Positions 48,681-61,600 of a DNA stretch of 64,000 nt are shown one piece after another. Positions within the stretch are counted from its first letter, which is position 1; every line of letters starts with the position of its first letter. A program made the translations under genes and the position numbers. The DNA lies in the NCBI RefSeq assembly GCF_910592395.1, contig NC_088315.1, forward strand, positions 872,501 to 936,500, read 5' to 3'. Below the pieces are notes generated by a model. The model saw only the letters and a program-made list of their open reading frames with translations. It had not been told where the DNA came from and did no database searches. This DNA is from Lineus longissimus (lineage: Eukaryota; Nemertea; Pilidiophora; Heteronemertea; Lineidae).

Positions 48681-51600
48681 CTCGACCAGAGCATCATTAG
48701 ATACCATGAATATAACAAACTTGGCTTAACCCTCTTCTCAGCCAGGTGGTGAACAAGTAAGTATGGTTTACTCCTCGCAATATGCAAATCATTAACGAGA
48801 TGGCTCTGCCAACAAAGGGTTAGCGGGATGGAACACTATTGGCTAAACAGTGTGACAGTGAGACTCATAGTTACGTCATCCACCTCTTACAACATTAGCA
48901 TAGTTATTCACCTGCCGTCAACCTGACAAGTAACAGAGTTTGACACATAATTAAAAGTACCATTCCCAGGGGGAAATTTGTCCAATTCCTCTCGCCCGGG
49001 GTAGGAGGACTTTTTCTCGGCCATTATGCACCATGACAGCGTAGCATCACCAAGGTCAAAGGGCGCGCATTGTCACGTCATGGGTTGACGGGCGGTTCGC
49101 CTGAGACACAGCATGAAAGATGCGCTAAATGTTGAGATAAATTGGATTCAACGTATTCACTGTATGGACCCTTTTATCTGGTCTTCACCATTTTGATGTC
49201 CCTACCGACTCCCAGATAGGCAGCTGCTATTGTGTGCAGATCTCTTCGATAGACTCGCCAAGACGCTTTGACAAGCGTTGCTGCCGAGTTTGATAGCATT
49301 TAGTGATTGTTCAAGACTGAATATTGAATAAATGCGCTTAACAGGGGGAATAGGATTGACAGGTAGAGGACACGGAAATAGGGACCTTGTGATTCACTTT
49401 GTGCACCAAACTGCAATTGGATTAGAAAACGAGACTGGCATTAAGATGGCGACACAGACATTTGAAGAATAAATAGTATCACAGCCATAATCAACTTACC
49501 GATTAGGTATCTCATGCCCTATCGATATATCAACACGAAAACTCCATGTGAGTTATATCCTGAACTTAACACACCTCCGTGCCTCCTGAGAGTGGTATCC
49601 TTAGTTAGTCTGCAATAGAGAAAAGCGAGGAATATGGTCAGGAATGTTAAAATGGTCATCGACATTCGTTAATACTGGTAACAAAAACATTTCATATCAG
49701 GACGAGGCCATGATGGTTGATACACCCCCAGGATACAATAAAAGTGGATACATGTAAGTCTGCAATAGAGAAGCATGGAAGACTGGCAAGAGCAGCCAGC
49801 TCCTTGTGTGATAGGTGCCTGTAAGCATAACTCGGTCAGACTGCTTCTCGACTGCTTCTCAAATAAACGATACGAAGGTGTGAACTCCGGTCCTGAAGTT
49901 TTGCATCCTAAATGAACTTAAACAGAATGTGAAAAGCAATTTCCTTGATATGAAAAGCTAGTATTAGTATGCCTACGAGAGAGAGGATGCTTGATCAAGT
50001 CACAGCAGATGAAGAAATGGTACCCAAAGCTAATCCAAGCTAGATGAGATGCCAAACAAATTGACCGAGAAGTTCGCATTAACAACGGTACGATCCAGAC
50101 TGAATCAGGTTGCCTACCAACGACAAGCAGTCTGCCATTAACAGAAGCTGCACAGAATTAGCCACAATTGGTCCTCAAATCGCTGTCAAGTGTGGGCTGC
50201 CCGGAAAGGCGGTCAGTTCTGCCCGGCGAACAATTAGGTGCTCCTACTCGAAGGAGTGAAGAAGAGGAGGACAATGATGCTCAAGATATGTTCTGGTATT
50301 ATTATATTGGGAGGAAGGATGTAGGGGGATATTTGTTTGGGACGGGCGTAAATATGTTGTCACCATCATATGATGGATTGCATAGGTCATTCAAATTCGG
50401 ATGTGAGGTGCAAATATAACTAACCTACAAAAAACAAAGGTTTTGGAAATAACAGAAAATATTCATTTTCTATACTTCATCCATTGATAAGATTGATAAG
50501 ATGCGCCTGTCTAACTGTACGTATTCCAATTCGTAAAATACGATGTATTATGTTAAAACAAATTCCATTATCAATACCTCAAGAAGTTAAGAAGTAGACT
50601 TCGAGAAGTTAATAGTGAATCTCGAGTAGTTGTTGGCTAAACCTGCCAGACTGGCTAGACGAATGCTGGGGTAGCTTGGTTCACCTGCCTTGGTAGATGG
50701 AGGTCTTTAAGTTGAGTTCAGTCATAACCAAAGGCAATACCTGTTGTATTTCAAGCAATGTTTAATCTAGTGTACAATTACACAACTTCTCGAGCCTGAG
50801 CTTCATCCAAATGCATAATTCGTTGGCGGACTGCACGCAGAGTGTTTAAAAAGGCAGGGAACAACACGCACGTTTACCGATTAACAGAGACCGACTTGCC
50901 CGGGGGAGAAGTGATATCGTATCTGTTAAATTTCAAAGCAATGTTGAAAAGAAAAACTGTCTCGCAAATGTTTATTATAGAGACCAAACATGCTAATCCC
51001 AAGGCAGTTTAAACATGTTGGAAATATATTTATTTCTGGATGCATCGGGTGAAAGTCGTAAATTCTTTAGCATTCTTCACCACGTTAGAAGGTAAGACAA
51101 GATGATAAGATAAACTAGAGACAGAAGAGAAATCAGCAGCAGGTTTTTTAGTGTATTGTGCGTGGATTGAGAGAAAGATGGGGAGAGATAGCCATCTCGT
51201 GAAAGCATGTTAACATCAACAGTATATGCTTACTCAGCATGATCTAACGTTTGTTGGATGGACGAAAGGAAATCTTTGCAAAGACGCATATTTTATGTAG
51301 AAAATCGCTTTGTCTTTCTTTAACGTTGAAGCAACTAAATTCTCGAGCCAATTTGCCTACAGAAGGAAAACATCATGCCTATCTCATAATTTGATCGAGT
51401 GATGGATCATGACCAGTACTACTGGGGCACAAGAGTGTCTTGTCTCTGCACCAAATGCCTGATCTTGATAGAGCGCAGTACATATTCGAACATCAGGACT
51501 AGTGCTTCTCATTTGTGCTGATCGAGGACCTTTTGACACATCACAAAATCTGTTAACAACATCTGCTATCTTAATAAGCTTTAAACGGCCACAAAGGAAG

Positions 51601-51912
51601 ATTTCATAAAATTTACTCACTTTGTCTCGACCTGTGTCGGTTTTGTTAAAAAAAGATCACTAAAGATAAAAATTAATCCTTGCCCTCGGTCTTCCTTGCA
51701 TTGGAGGAGTTAGATTTCTTTTCAACGCATAATAATCGGATTCACAATGTTCTAAGAGATAAGTCTTATTCAAGAATGAGTAAAGTAGGGCGGAAGAAAT
51801 TACTAAATGAGGCGGTTTTAACTCATTATCCTTCAATTTGTTGTTAAGATAAAAAGTACAACGGGCGTCTAAAAACTTGATTTGTATTTCAAAGAAGGTT
51901 TCGTTTATCTTT
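48681..51912. other. Non-coding stretch, no gene seen
   Basis: The only repeat noted is AGTCTGCAATAGAGAA at 49607-49622 and again at 49757-49772, exactly 150 bp apart. A local duplication ACTGCTTCTC/ACTGCTTCTC lies near 49840-49860. Confidence 0.55.
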
Positions 51913-51932
51913 TAATTAGGCGTGCCTAATTA
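51913..51932. promoter_or_regulatory. Palindromic double homeodomain-type site
   Basis: TAATTAGGC and GCCTAATTA form a perfect 9-bp inverted repeat around GT. Each arm holds the homeodomain core TAATTA. A TTATCT lies just upstream and AGATAATGG just downstream (GATA-type cores), with further TAAT cores, CCAGGTGGG (E-box-like) and AACAATGA (Sox-like) within about 150 bp. The cluster resembles a developmental enhancer in content. Binding is not shown. Confidence 0.4.
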
Positions 51933-54900
51933 GATAATGGGGTTTGGTGATTATGATAGCTTACACTGAACAATGACTAATTGGTCCAGGTGGGTTTGAG
52001 TTGATAGTTCCTAATTCATTGCCGTTTTTGTGGCCAGCAATTAAACATGGGCAAAAACCATCGTGAGACGTTTCGGAATTGATGGCTCTACATGTATAGA
52101 GTTGCCGCCACCTCCAAACGCTCTTTCGCACTCACCATTTTGTTCTTTTCCCCCTTTGACAAAACTCTACTGACTTAGCTCACTGTAGCATCTAACTGTA
52201 CAATAGTAAACATGAGACACCTTATTCAGTTCCATTTATCAAAATCGGCTGTAATCGTTAAACGAACCCTGATTGCCCTGCTTCAAATCAACGCTCGCCT
52301 ATCAAGTTACAACACTCCAACATGCAAGAAAGCAAAACATGTAAGGTAAAGGTACACTGACGTGAAGAAAGACAATGATCAACTGCTACATCTCAATGGG
52401 TTAACGCAAAAAAAACATTCAATGAGCCTCCTCGAAGGACTCGTAAGAGTGTTAACATATAAAATGAAATTGATTTGCAGAAGATACCTGAGCTTCCTCG
52501 AGTTTCAACGCAAGGCTCGAAGGTGTAAGAGACTGATCTAGCCAGCATGAGATTTCAATACTGTAATAATAGCTTTGGCAAGTAAAAAGATACAAGGTGA
52601 CTTCTGAGAAATTCTTTGATGTTTGAACTTTGTTGGGTCCGGAACCACTACCTGCTACAAGATCACTTTCATATGAACATTCTCCAATACGCAGAATGCG
52701 GAGTGAATGGTTGAGAGACAGCAGTTCATGTTTTTTTCGGTGCCTTCAGGTTAGAAAACGCTTCTATAAGCAATGATCAAGTGATATTCGCCTCGTTTTG
52801 GTGAATGCATAACACCTAACATGCCATACCTTACGACAAGACTGTTTTCCATTCAAATCTTACAGCAACCTACATGCAATGGTAACCGAGTAATCACAGA
52901 TCAATTAAGGCTGGAATCGCCAGCACGTAAGGTGAGAAAAGATGCAGAAAAATCAGGTTGATCAATCGAGGAAGGTGAGAAAATGTGTCTCTAGACTGCG
53001 GTGATTTGGCTTTGAAGACAAAGGAAATGCGCAATACGAAGACAGTGAACTCCGAAGGTTCTAGGCGGTCTCAGGTTTCTATGGTATGATGGGTCCAGAC
53101 CTGTGTTCGGTGCGTCAGGTACCAGGGTGTGGTTACCAGAGATCTTCTTTGATAGGGATGATGACTTTGGCAACACACGATAGCGCAGCAGGTCAACGTG
53201 GTTGATAAAGACGGGGTATCTTGTTGACAAAGTATCTTTGAATGGCATCCTTCCCCTAAATACATATGCTGAGACACAATCACACGTTCACTTTCAAAAT
53301 ACGCCCAGTGTGCCTCTTTGGTTAGTTCACACACTCATTTATCTATTGATAGAACCATAACAGAAACACCTCCAGAGCCGCTGCTGATGATAACGCCATT
53401 TGCCCGCCTTCAGCGACATTGCTATGACCTCTAATCGATTTATACTTATTGACATTCAATCAAACGGTGGGTTTGATTGATTTTTCGAGAGAGCTGTCAT
53501 CCTATCATAATGCCACAGAGTATAGGCTGAGAGAGTCGTCACATTTCAAATGCTGCTCAATTTGCTAACTTAGGTCAACAAAATGATTTCAGGGAATTAA
53601 GATGGACATATTCATTTATCCAATTCTGCAAACCCCGGGTCAACGGAAATTAAAAAGTTGAACGTTTCCTCATGAAATCTGGCTATCACATGCATTTTAT
53701 TGTAAAACCCTTTTTACAAGTATGTTTGTTCCGTTCCTCTATGTCCATTGATCAACCAGCAGTTGTCTTCAAAGCGCAAAGTGGCATTTCCATTTGTGGA
53801 CCATCAGTCGCAAACTAAGTGTCGCATACAGCAATTTACATAAGAAAACAGTGCAAAACCTCTGTGTTATCAATATGACGGAAAGGGGAAAAAACTACAA
53901 CAACCTCCCCGAAATACAAACATTATCATTACAATATCCATTACAATACTGTTGCTTCATGCAACATCGTAAAATTACCATTACAGAAATCGCTGAGATT
54001 CTCCGCAAAACCTCCCAATGGCTCTTTTTACCAACTCAATTTCCATTGGCATTTTCCCCTAGGACAGCAATAGCTAGTCGTGTATTAATCTCACCGGTAA
54101 TAGCCTATGGATTATCTATAAAGAATCGACTAAACAAATAGAAACTCCCTTATTCTGCAATATTGGAATTTTGCATGGAGTTTCGATCAAGGCATATTTG
54201 TGTTATTCTCTGCAGAGAAATTCATTCATAAATAGCCTATTTTTTGCAGATATCTTGAAAAACGAGTCTATTTGTAGTGACCTTCTGAAATAATACTCAT
54301 ACATATATATGCCTTTTTCTAATTCCCTGTTCCCAATTACAAGGTCTATCGGACATCCGTGGATTTTTTATTGAAATATTTTAGATATAAACCACTAGCA
54401 TATAAATACTTTTTTCATGCCACAATACAATGAAAGTTACTATAGATGTTTTTTGTCAGAAGTCATTCGATAAAAGAAATATCGAAAAAAAAGAAGCCGA
54501 AGTGACCCCATGTTTTGGTGATGCATGACAAGTGAACAAAACGCATCCGTCTTGGTTACAACCCAGCGGTGGAATTCTGTATGCACTCAACAGAAGTATT
54601 GCAAGGGCAATAGATTAGTCATGATGTTTACGACCATAACCGTTTTAACTGAGCTTCATTTGTGTAAATGAACCAAACTCGTCTGGTTCTCCAAGCTAAG
54701 ACATGCACAACTGTAATGTTATAGCCATTCTTATGCATGCTTTTGCCATGCCGATCTTTATAAAAAGATTATATCTATATCTTTAACGTTCCCAGCTCTT
54801 AGCTGCGGTTACAATTACCTGCCCTACTACCGACCACTATAACATTTATGATTGTAACTACCGACGCGACCACCAGGTTTTGTTGAAACTATTCTTACAG

Positions 54901-55577
54901 ATATTTTCATCTACCTTTGGGTTGACTAGTTGTCAGCATCACAATTCTCTCGATTACCAGACCATGTTACCATTGTGGAATGCTCCATTTCAATTTACCT
55001 GCTCTTTCATAGACAACCAGTCACACGTCTACTGATGGGTAAATGGCGTGATAAAAGTTCCCGGATGCTCAGATGCATACCATTGCCTCCCACCTGCCTA
55101 CCCTTGTTGTCTAGTCCTATTCTCATCAGTTATAACTCGTAGACAGAGAACCAACTTGTCAGCGCCTGGTAAATCATGATGAAGAGGCAATGTATGGAAT
55201 CTCTCCCCGAAGAATGAGAGCTTCTTTATAAATTGGTGTAGCTATAAGTCACTCTTGGCTGAGACGGTAATGGGATTACACTTTTTTGCGTTGATGCTGC
55301 AAATTCTTTCTTGTTTCTACTCCGGTAGTATGTTGCTATAACCAAATAATAATCTTACATTCTCCGGTACTTGCAGTGCAAATGCATTCGTAATCACCTT
55401 TTGACCTTGTCGGCTTTCAGCTTAAGCGAGCTAGCAAGCAATGCAGTTATCACCGATTGTTGGAGTTTGCTCTAACAGTCGGGTTTACCTTGTAAGCTTA
55501 TTGCCATTTTGACCCTACCTATCTCTCCACAAACGCGTAATTCATACATAACACTTACGGTCTTTTTTTCTCACCAG
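51933..55577. other. Non-coding stretch, no gene seen
   Basis: Two overlapping minus frames at 52991-53334 (85 and 87 codons) and a plus frame at 53794-54141 (115 codons from a non-ATG start) have no recognisable domain. The hairpin at 53456-53480 is the only structural feature. Confidence 0.5.
53456..53480. repeat. 10-bp perfect hairpin, GGTGG loop
   Basis: TCAATCAAAC (53456-53465) and GTTTGATTGA (53471-53480) are exact reverse complements. TGATTGA is also close to a TALE/Pbx-type half site, so this could be a paired binding site as well as a foldback. Confidence 0.6.
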
Positions 55578-55657
55578 AACATCTTTCGTTCAAGTGGCTC
55601 TTGAGCTGAGCAACGAAAATACGTGTATTGATTCCAACCTCAGTCGTTTCTTCCATT
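55578..55657 (+). CDS. Possible 80-nt internal exon, unknown protein
   Basis: GGTCTTTTTTTCTCACCAG ending at 55577 is an excellent acceptor-like site. The frame starting with one base of a split codon is open through 26 codons (TSFVQVALELSNENTCIDSN and on to SRFFH) to a donor-like CATT|GTAAAC at 55658. The translation has protein-like composition. If read through, a TGA follows about 35 nt past the donor. No neighbouring exon is identified, and the antisense strand is open over the same bases (71 codons). Confidence 0.25.
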
Positions 55658-58600
55658 GTAAACTGACAAATAGGCTGTTAATTATTTGATACCCCGAGGA
55701 AAAAGTAAGAGGAAATTCGACGAGAAATGACTCAAGGGCCGCGGGTAGAAGAAAATCAATGGAACATAAAATGCAAAAATCAAAAGGTTTTATTGAAAGA
55801 ATCAATTAGCCAAAAAGAGCAAAGGCACCTTCATCACAGTATTCAAGCCCAGGGCAGTGAGTTTGTCAATTTGGAAATTTTACACAACTTCCTTGCATCT
55901 TATTCAGACCAAGTTCCACACTAAGACAACTATCATCGACTCGTGTTGTTCTTGGATTTGGAAAGGTCTATTTGATCTTTAGTTTGAATCTGTATCGATA
56001 GTTCGTTTACAAAAACAGCTTAAACAGTGTTGTGTTATTGGAATTTTATACCAATGTTGCATTATTGACTATGTTACGCTGAAGCTGCTCACCACATCCA
56101 ATCAGTTCTCGGTTTGCGGCAGTGTTTCAAGAATGTAAACTACATGTATTTGTATCTTCCTTCTTTCTTTGCAGAACTAAATTCATGACAAATTCATCAC
56201 ACAGTACCGGTATTTATGGATCATGATGAATCTCACTTAGTGTCTGCGAAATAATTGGGAAATAGCTTGGCTGCAATTAGTAAATTTGGGAAACGTAAAT
56301 TTACCTTGGCTGAGTCAACAGCAAATAACTGCCCCTCTCAAGCAAGCTCAATGCACACGCTATACATTATTATCTAAACCTGCAGAAAGTGACATTGCCC
56401 ACGAAGGCATTACTGTTATTGAAGTTACCGATGTCAATAAATCATTCTGTGCTCAGGGAAAGAACTTATATCTTCAATTAGCTAATTTGATAACTAAATT
56501 TTACACAGTTTCGGTTAACACCAAGTGCCAGTCCGACTCAGGCTAGCTGCACCGGATTAATCAAACTATAATTTCCGGGTAAACTTTTCACAGAAAAACT
56601 GCGAAGAACTGAGGAGTTTTGATTGATTATAATATGCCATTTCGGCTAATTGAATCATTAGAACATGGGATTATGGCCTGGCAATCATGAGAATGTAAAC
56701 GCGAAAGCTGCGGCAGACAAAAAATAACAATTAAAACATTTCGTTCAGCAGCCCGCTCGCGAGAAGAAGTCTTTAGAGCGGATTTTAAAATTCTCCACCA
56801 AGAAATTAATTAAATTGAATTATTCTTTTCATATAAGAACTATTCTTTTCTGATAGGAATTAAATGAATTAAAATCCCATTGTAATTATTCTACCAGTGA
56901 TGTTGTGTTTTGAAAAGATAAGAGAGACATTCAGACCACCATTTCGGGTATTGTTAGAGAATGACTTTGCCCAGAGCGTCTAAGCCTCATATTGACAAGA
57001 AAGAAAGTGGGGGTCATATGATTCACCTAGTTGCTCTAACAATCTTTGGTTTGATTAAATCAACCAAAAGGCCTTTGTTTAGGTTAATCATTTTCACCAG
57101 GTGTTCCAGGCAGCAAAAGAAAAAACGAAAAGGAGCTAATGTTAAATATCGAACGTGGCTTTCACTGAGTCAACGAACTGACAAAGGAATTTTTTGTTAG
57201 CGCTGCATGTGGTATATTTGCATTGTTCTTAGCTGTTCTAGTGTGCCAAGGGTTCATTACTAAATGTACAGCACAGTCAGTCTGGTTAAGATGCCGCTGA
57301 CTAAAGAAATGAACAGTCTGTGTTTTATAGTTCAAGGGCGGGCCCGTGAAGCTTGTAGTCATTCTACGGAATGGGAAAATGACTTTGCGATCTACCAAAA
57401 CGCAACAAAAAAACACGCTAATGATTGCAGATACCAAACATGATTTAACGATGTTGTCGATAAAGAATTACATGGAGTAATCCCAAACCACCTCATTGCT
57501 TTAGGACTATTTCGCTGCATGAAGCATAAAATCCACGGTTTTCGTTGGACAAGAAAACAAATCTTCACTGCGATGATTCTGTAGCTTCCTATTAGTTAAA
57601 GCAATATATGTGAGAGCTGGACGCCATGATAAGCGACCCCCCAGACCGGAAATAGTCCCAACACTGGTCTAGTTCTTCTATTGTCGCTTGATGATTCCTC
57701 CCGAAGGATCATCCCACTCTTACTAGCCCATACATGGAAACACCACATGCTAACGAGAATATAGATACGCCCCAACTTCCAACGAACCAGGCTTTTGATT
57801 CTAAATCCCTCTTCATTCGATTCGAAGTGGTGAGTATTACGAGCACCGAACAACGAAATAAATTTCATCTCCTCCGAAAGTACCCTTCATTCAAGTGAAA
57901 ACTTCATGACATAAACCGTGAAATGGCCAAAGGAAACTATACCGCCTCGTGACTCACTTGATTAAGTGCAACAAATTGTTACAAATTACTTCAAGTTCTT
58001 TAGCACCGAGAAAACTGTCGAAATCATTCCGAGTAATTCAGTAAATAGAGATTTCCTGGCTTGTTCGCAAAGGGATACCGCATAGGAATTAGGAGATGCG
58101 AGCTATCAGTTGAAGCGATGAGTTTTAGACGGCTCGGCGAAGGTCAATGGTCACTTGGGAACAACCAATTTGTTGAGTGTCGCGTCAAGTCGAGGATAAC
58201 TGGCCGTAATGAGGACTCCACTATGTTGATGATTCAGCAATATTTAATAATCTTGCTGGTAGCCTTGGTTACTGCTGGTGAACATGTTGTTTGAACTAAC
58301 AACTTGTTACTGGCGTGTCACTTAGAAAAACATTATGGCAAATTGCGGCTGCATTTTTCAAATGCGGGATAATTGTTCGCATTACACTAAAAGCCGGGTG
58401 TGATGTACGACAATAGCTAAAAGGCTAGAGTGTGTTACATCTATTTAATGTACAACTAAGCGAAATAAAACATTACAGCCTCACTAGATAAAACTTTAAA
58501 ACATATCTTTCTCAAATCAAAATACAGAACCCCTTTGAGCATTTGTCAGGGAGTCTGTTATCAGGCCAAATGTTGTAAGCTGTGCCTTGCATGGTATCTT

Positions 58601-61600
58601 GCTTCTTCTCACCAACCAACAAAACTGTGTACGTCTATTTATCTTGTATATCTTACCCCACGATGCACTTAAAGGTGTTCTCTTCCCAATTACTTGTACT
58701 TTCCAAGTTGTTCATAATCCATTTAGTCAGCCCTAACTATATCATCAAGTTATATTCAGAACAGTATATTTAAGGTAACAATGAAGTGTTTGATATGTAC
58801 CGCAATAATTTCAGGACCAAAAACTGAGTTCCTTTTTCCACAAATGAAGACATTTTCCAGCCTAAAGGTTATTGAATTGTACATTTCACCCTTATTTCAC
58901 CAAAATCAAAGAATAAAACAAATAAAACTTCTAAATTACACGGTTACTTTAAGCACATCCATCACACAATAATAAAAATATGCAGAACTAAAGATGAGCA
59001 AAATGCCGATAGCACAACAATGAAATAGGTCCTGGAGGACAACAAAAGCTGGAAGAAGAGACATAATCCGTTCATTTAAAGTATTGTCATACACAATTTC
59101 ACAAAGATGTCTCACAGGTTCTGGTTTGCCTCGTAGATAATGTGAAAAACAGGACACATAATATTATTGCTGAACAACGTCTCTTCACACCTATTACCAC
59201 AACCTATTATTCACACACACAAAGACAATACTTTTTCCATGTCCATTGCAAACCATTACAGCGGATGTGACAATGTCAAGATGCCTCTGGCGATTGGGGA
59301 ACCATTGTGGATACGGACCCAAGGTAACTAAAGCGAGGAATTACCATCGTGGAGAGAAAGCTGCATACAGTGTAATATATATCGGTCTATCTCAGCATCA
59401 ATTATACTAGTAATTGCAAATAAAATGTATCCTTGTCATTTATTTTCTGTAACGGCGTCGTTTGAACCCCTTATTTTGTGTTCTTGGTGAATACTACTTA
59501 CAAACCAACATGAACCACCCTCGTGGAAACAATTCCCCGATTAAATTTTCTTGAAATTACCTTCGTTTAGATTAGAGATACATGCAAGCAATCATATTCC
59601 CACATATCATCTGCCAAAGGCCGGTAAACAAATTGCAAGTCTTGGAAACAAAGTAGCCTTAGAATAATACAATCCCAACTGACTTGACCCCACTTTCCTT
59701 CCTACCCATCACATTTTCAAAGTGCTCCTATAACAATGAACTAAACTATCAGGGAGGCTGTTTCACTTTAAATTGTTCCGTTTACTTATGACAACACTGA
59801 CGGTGGTCAATTGAACTTGTGAACCTCTTAACTCCCCTCCCTTCAACTTGAAACTCACTCCCAAATGCCATTAGACAAATCTAATCGGTAGAATCAAGTC
59901 TAATAAGTACAAAGGATGTTGTGATTAGATATCGAGTTTGCTCGATTGGTGTGTCTAGTCAGCTTTCTGGTTTATTTTTTCATAGGGATCAAGTTCAACT
60001 TGCGCAACGCTGGGAAAACTATGTAGGTAAGTTGAGAAACTGCTAAAACAGAATACCAGCTGGTGATCGGAAGGAAAGGTTTGTACTTCTTTCGGGGAAA
60101 CAAGAGCAACAGGCACACAGGTACGACCTTAGTGGAGCATCATCGTCTTTATCTTCCTCTCTACCAGCTATGAATAGATGAGCTAAGCTCCCGGGTGATA
60201 ACGCATGAAATTTAAGCAGATTGATGACTCCCCGGTGACCTGTCCTGATTGGCGAAATTATCAGGAAGCAAGCACCGAGCACAGCCGACAAAGGGTGCTG
60301 CGACAACTGTTGTCAAAACAACCAATGATCTACCAATTGTCATAAATTATGAGCCGCTGCATCAATGGAATAATTTTATCTCACTGAGTGCATGTACGTG
60401 AGTATATCTAAGGGAACGAAGACACTTCATGACCGTGGCCCTTACCTAAGAGCCCCCTTTCAGACTTCAACAATGGCGAACCACCAGGTGTGAGGACAAT
60501 GCGTTATTATGATGACAGTTGTCACAACAGGTTAGCCAAGATAATATTGTTCCCGCCTAATCACGAGCAGTGACTAAACAATACGAAGATCGTTCAGCCC
60601 TGCCTGTTGTTTCGCACCAAGCGAACCCGCGCCCGTCCGCGGAATCTCTTGTCTAAATCTTGATTGATCCAGACAGACGGGGCGGTTTTGTTTCGTGATA
60701 TTGGACGGACCATATGGCCTACTGGACCTACTGTATCCATTATCAAACTCAGCAGGTTGGATGAGTGTTATAGGAGACAGATGACGATCATCTGTAGTGA
60801 ACCTTCGTGTCTACTCCCTGCCAAGTCGGCACTCGAAACAAAATATGCGGCATCGTCATCGTGAGATATACCTATTGTCTATGGTCATGGTACACTCTCC
60901 TTCCATTGTTCTCTTTGATTCATAGAGTGGTCCATTGTTATTGAACTGGCATCACCACACGACAAATGGTCCAAGTTCCATTTTCCAATTAAGTGAATCA
61001 TTTAGCTCCAGAGAGTCCCGTCCATAGTTATTTTACTTCTACAGACTGTTCTCCCGGTCCATCATCAGGTTACTCATGATTCTGCTTGCTAGACCGGGAC
61101 GTTTGATTCACTCTGTGCAGTATGACATCACCTTCACTGGACCGGCTCAGACTTGATGATGACAGACAAGATACATTGGCTGGTGGTCATCTTCATCATT
61201 ATATGTAGTTGAGATGCACTGCCGAGAGCACACATGTCAAACTATATCATCACAGCGTGAAAGCAATCAAGGTCAGTGAGACATGCGAACATGCCGATGC
61301 ACAAAAATCACTCCAATGACGAAAACTGACATAGAAAGTTGTAACTGTGAAGAACGACATAGAACCGGTTATTAAGTGGAAATCTGCTATTACTCAACTC
61401 AATATTTTTTTTAAAAAATGCCCACCGCACTGCCGAATTATATTTACGGTCAGATTACAATTATAATGGATTCACATAATGTTACTGCAAATGAAAAAAC
61501 ATCTCGTGCAATCATCTTTGGCTTTCCAGTTTCTGTCTGCTTCAGAAGGATGAGCATCATCTGCGAAGAGAATTACGGAAATCAAATTGCCCCGAGACTG

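Noticed and set aside
53794-54141. 115-codon plus-strand frame as a gene
   Set aside because: No ATG at the start, no recognisable content, and composition that follows the AT-rich DNA.
56175-56230. Exon after the strong acceptor at 56174
   Set aside because: All three frames meet a stop within about 16 codons and no donor is evident. A non-coding exon cannot be excluded.
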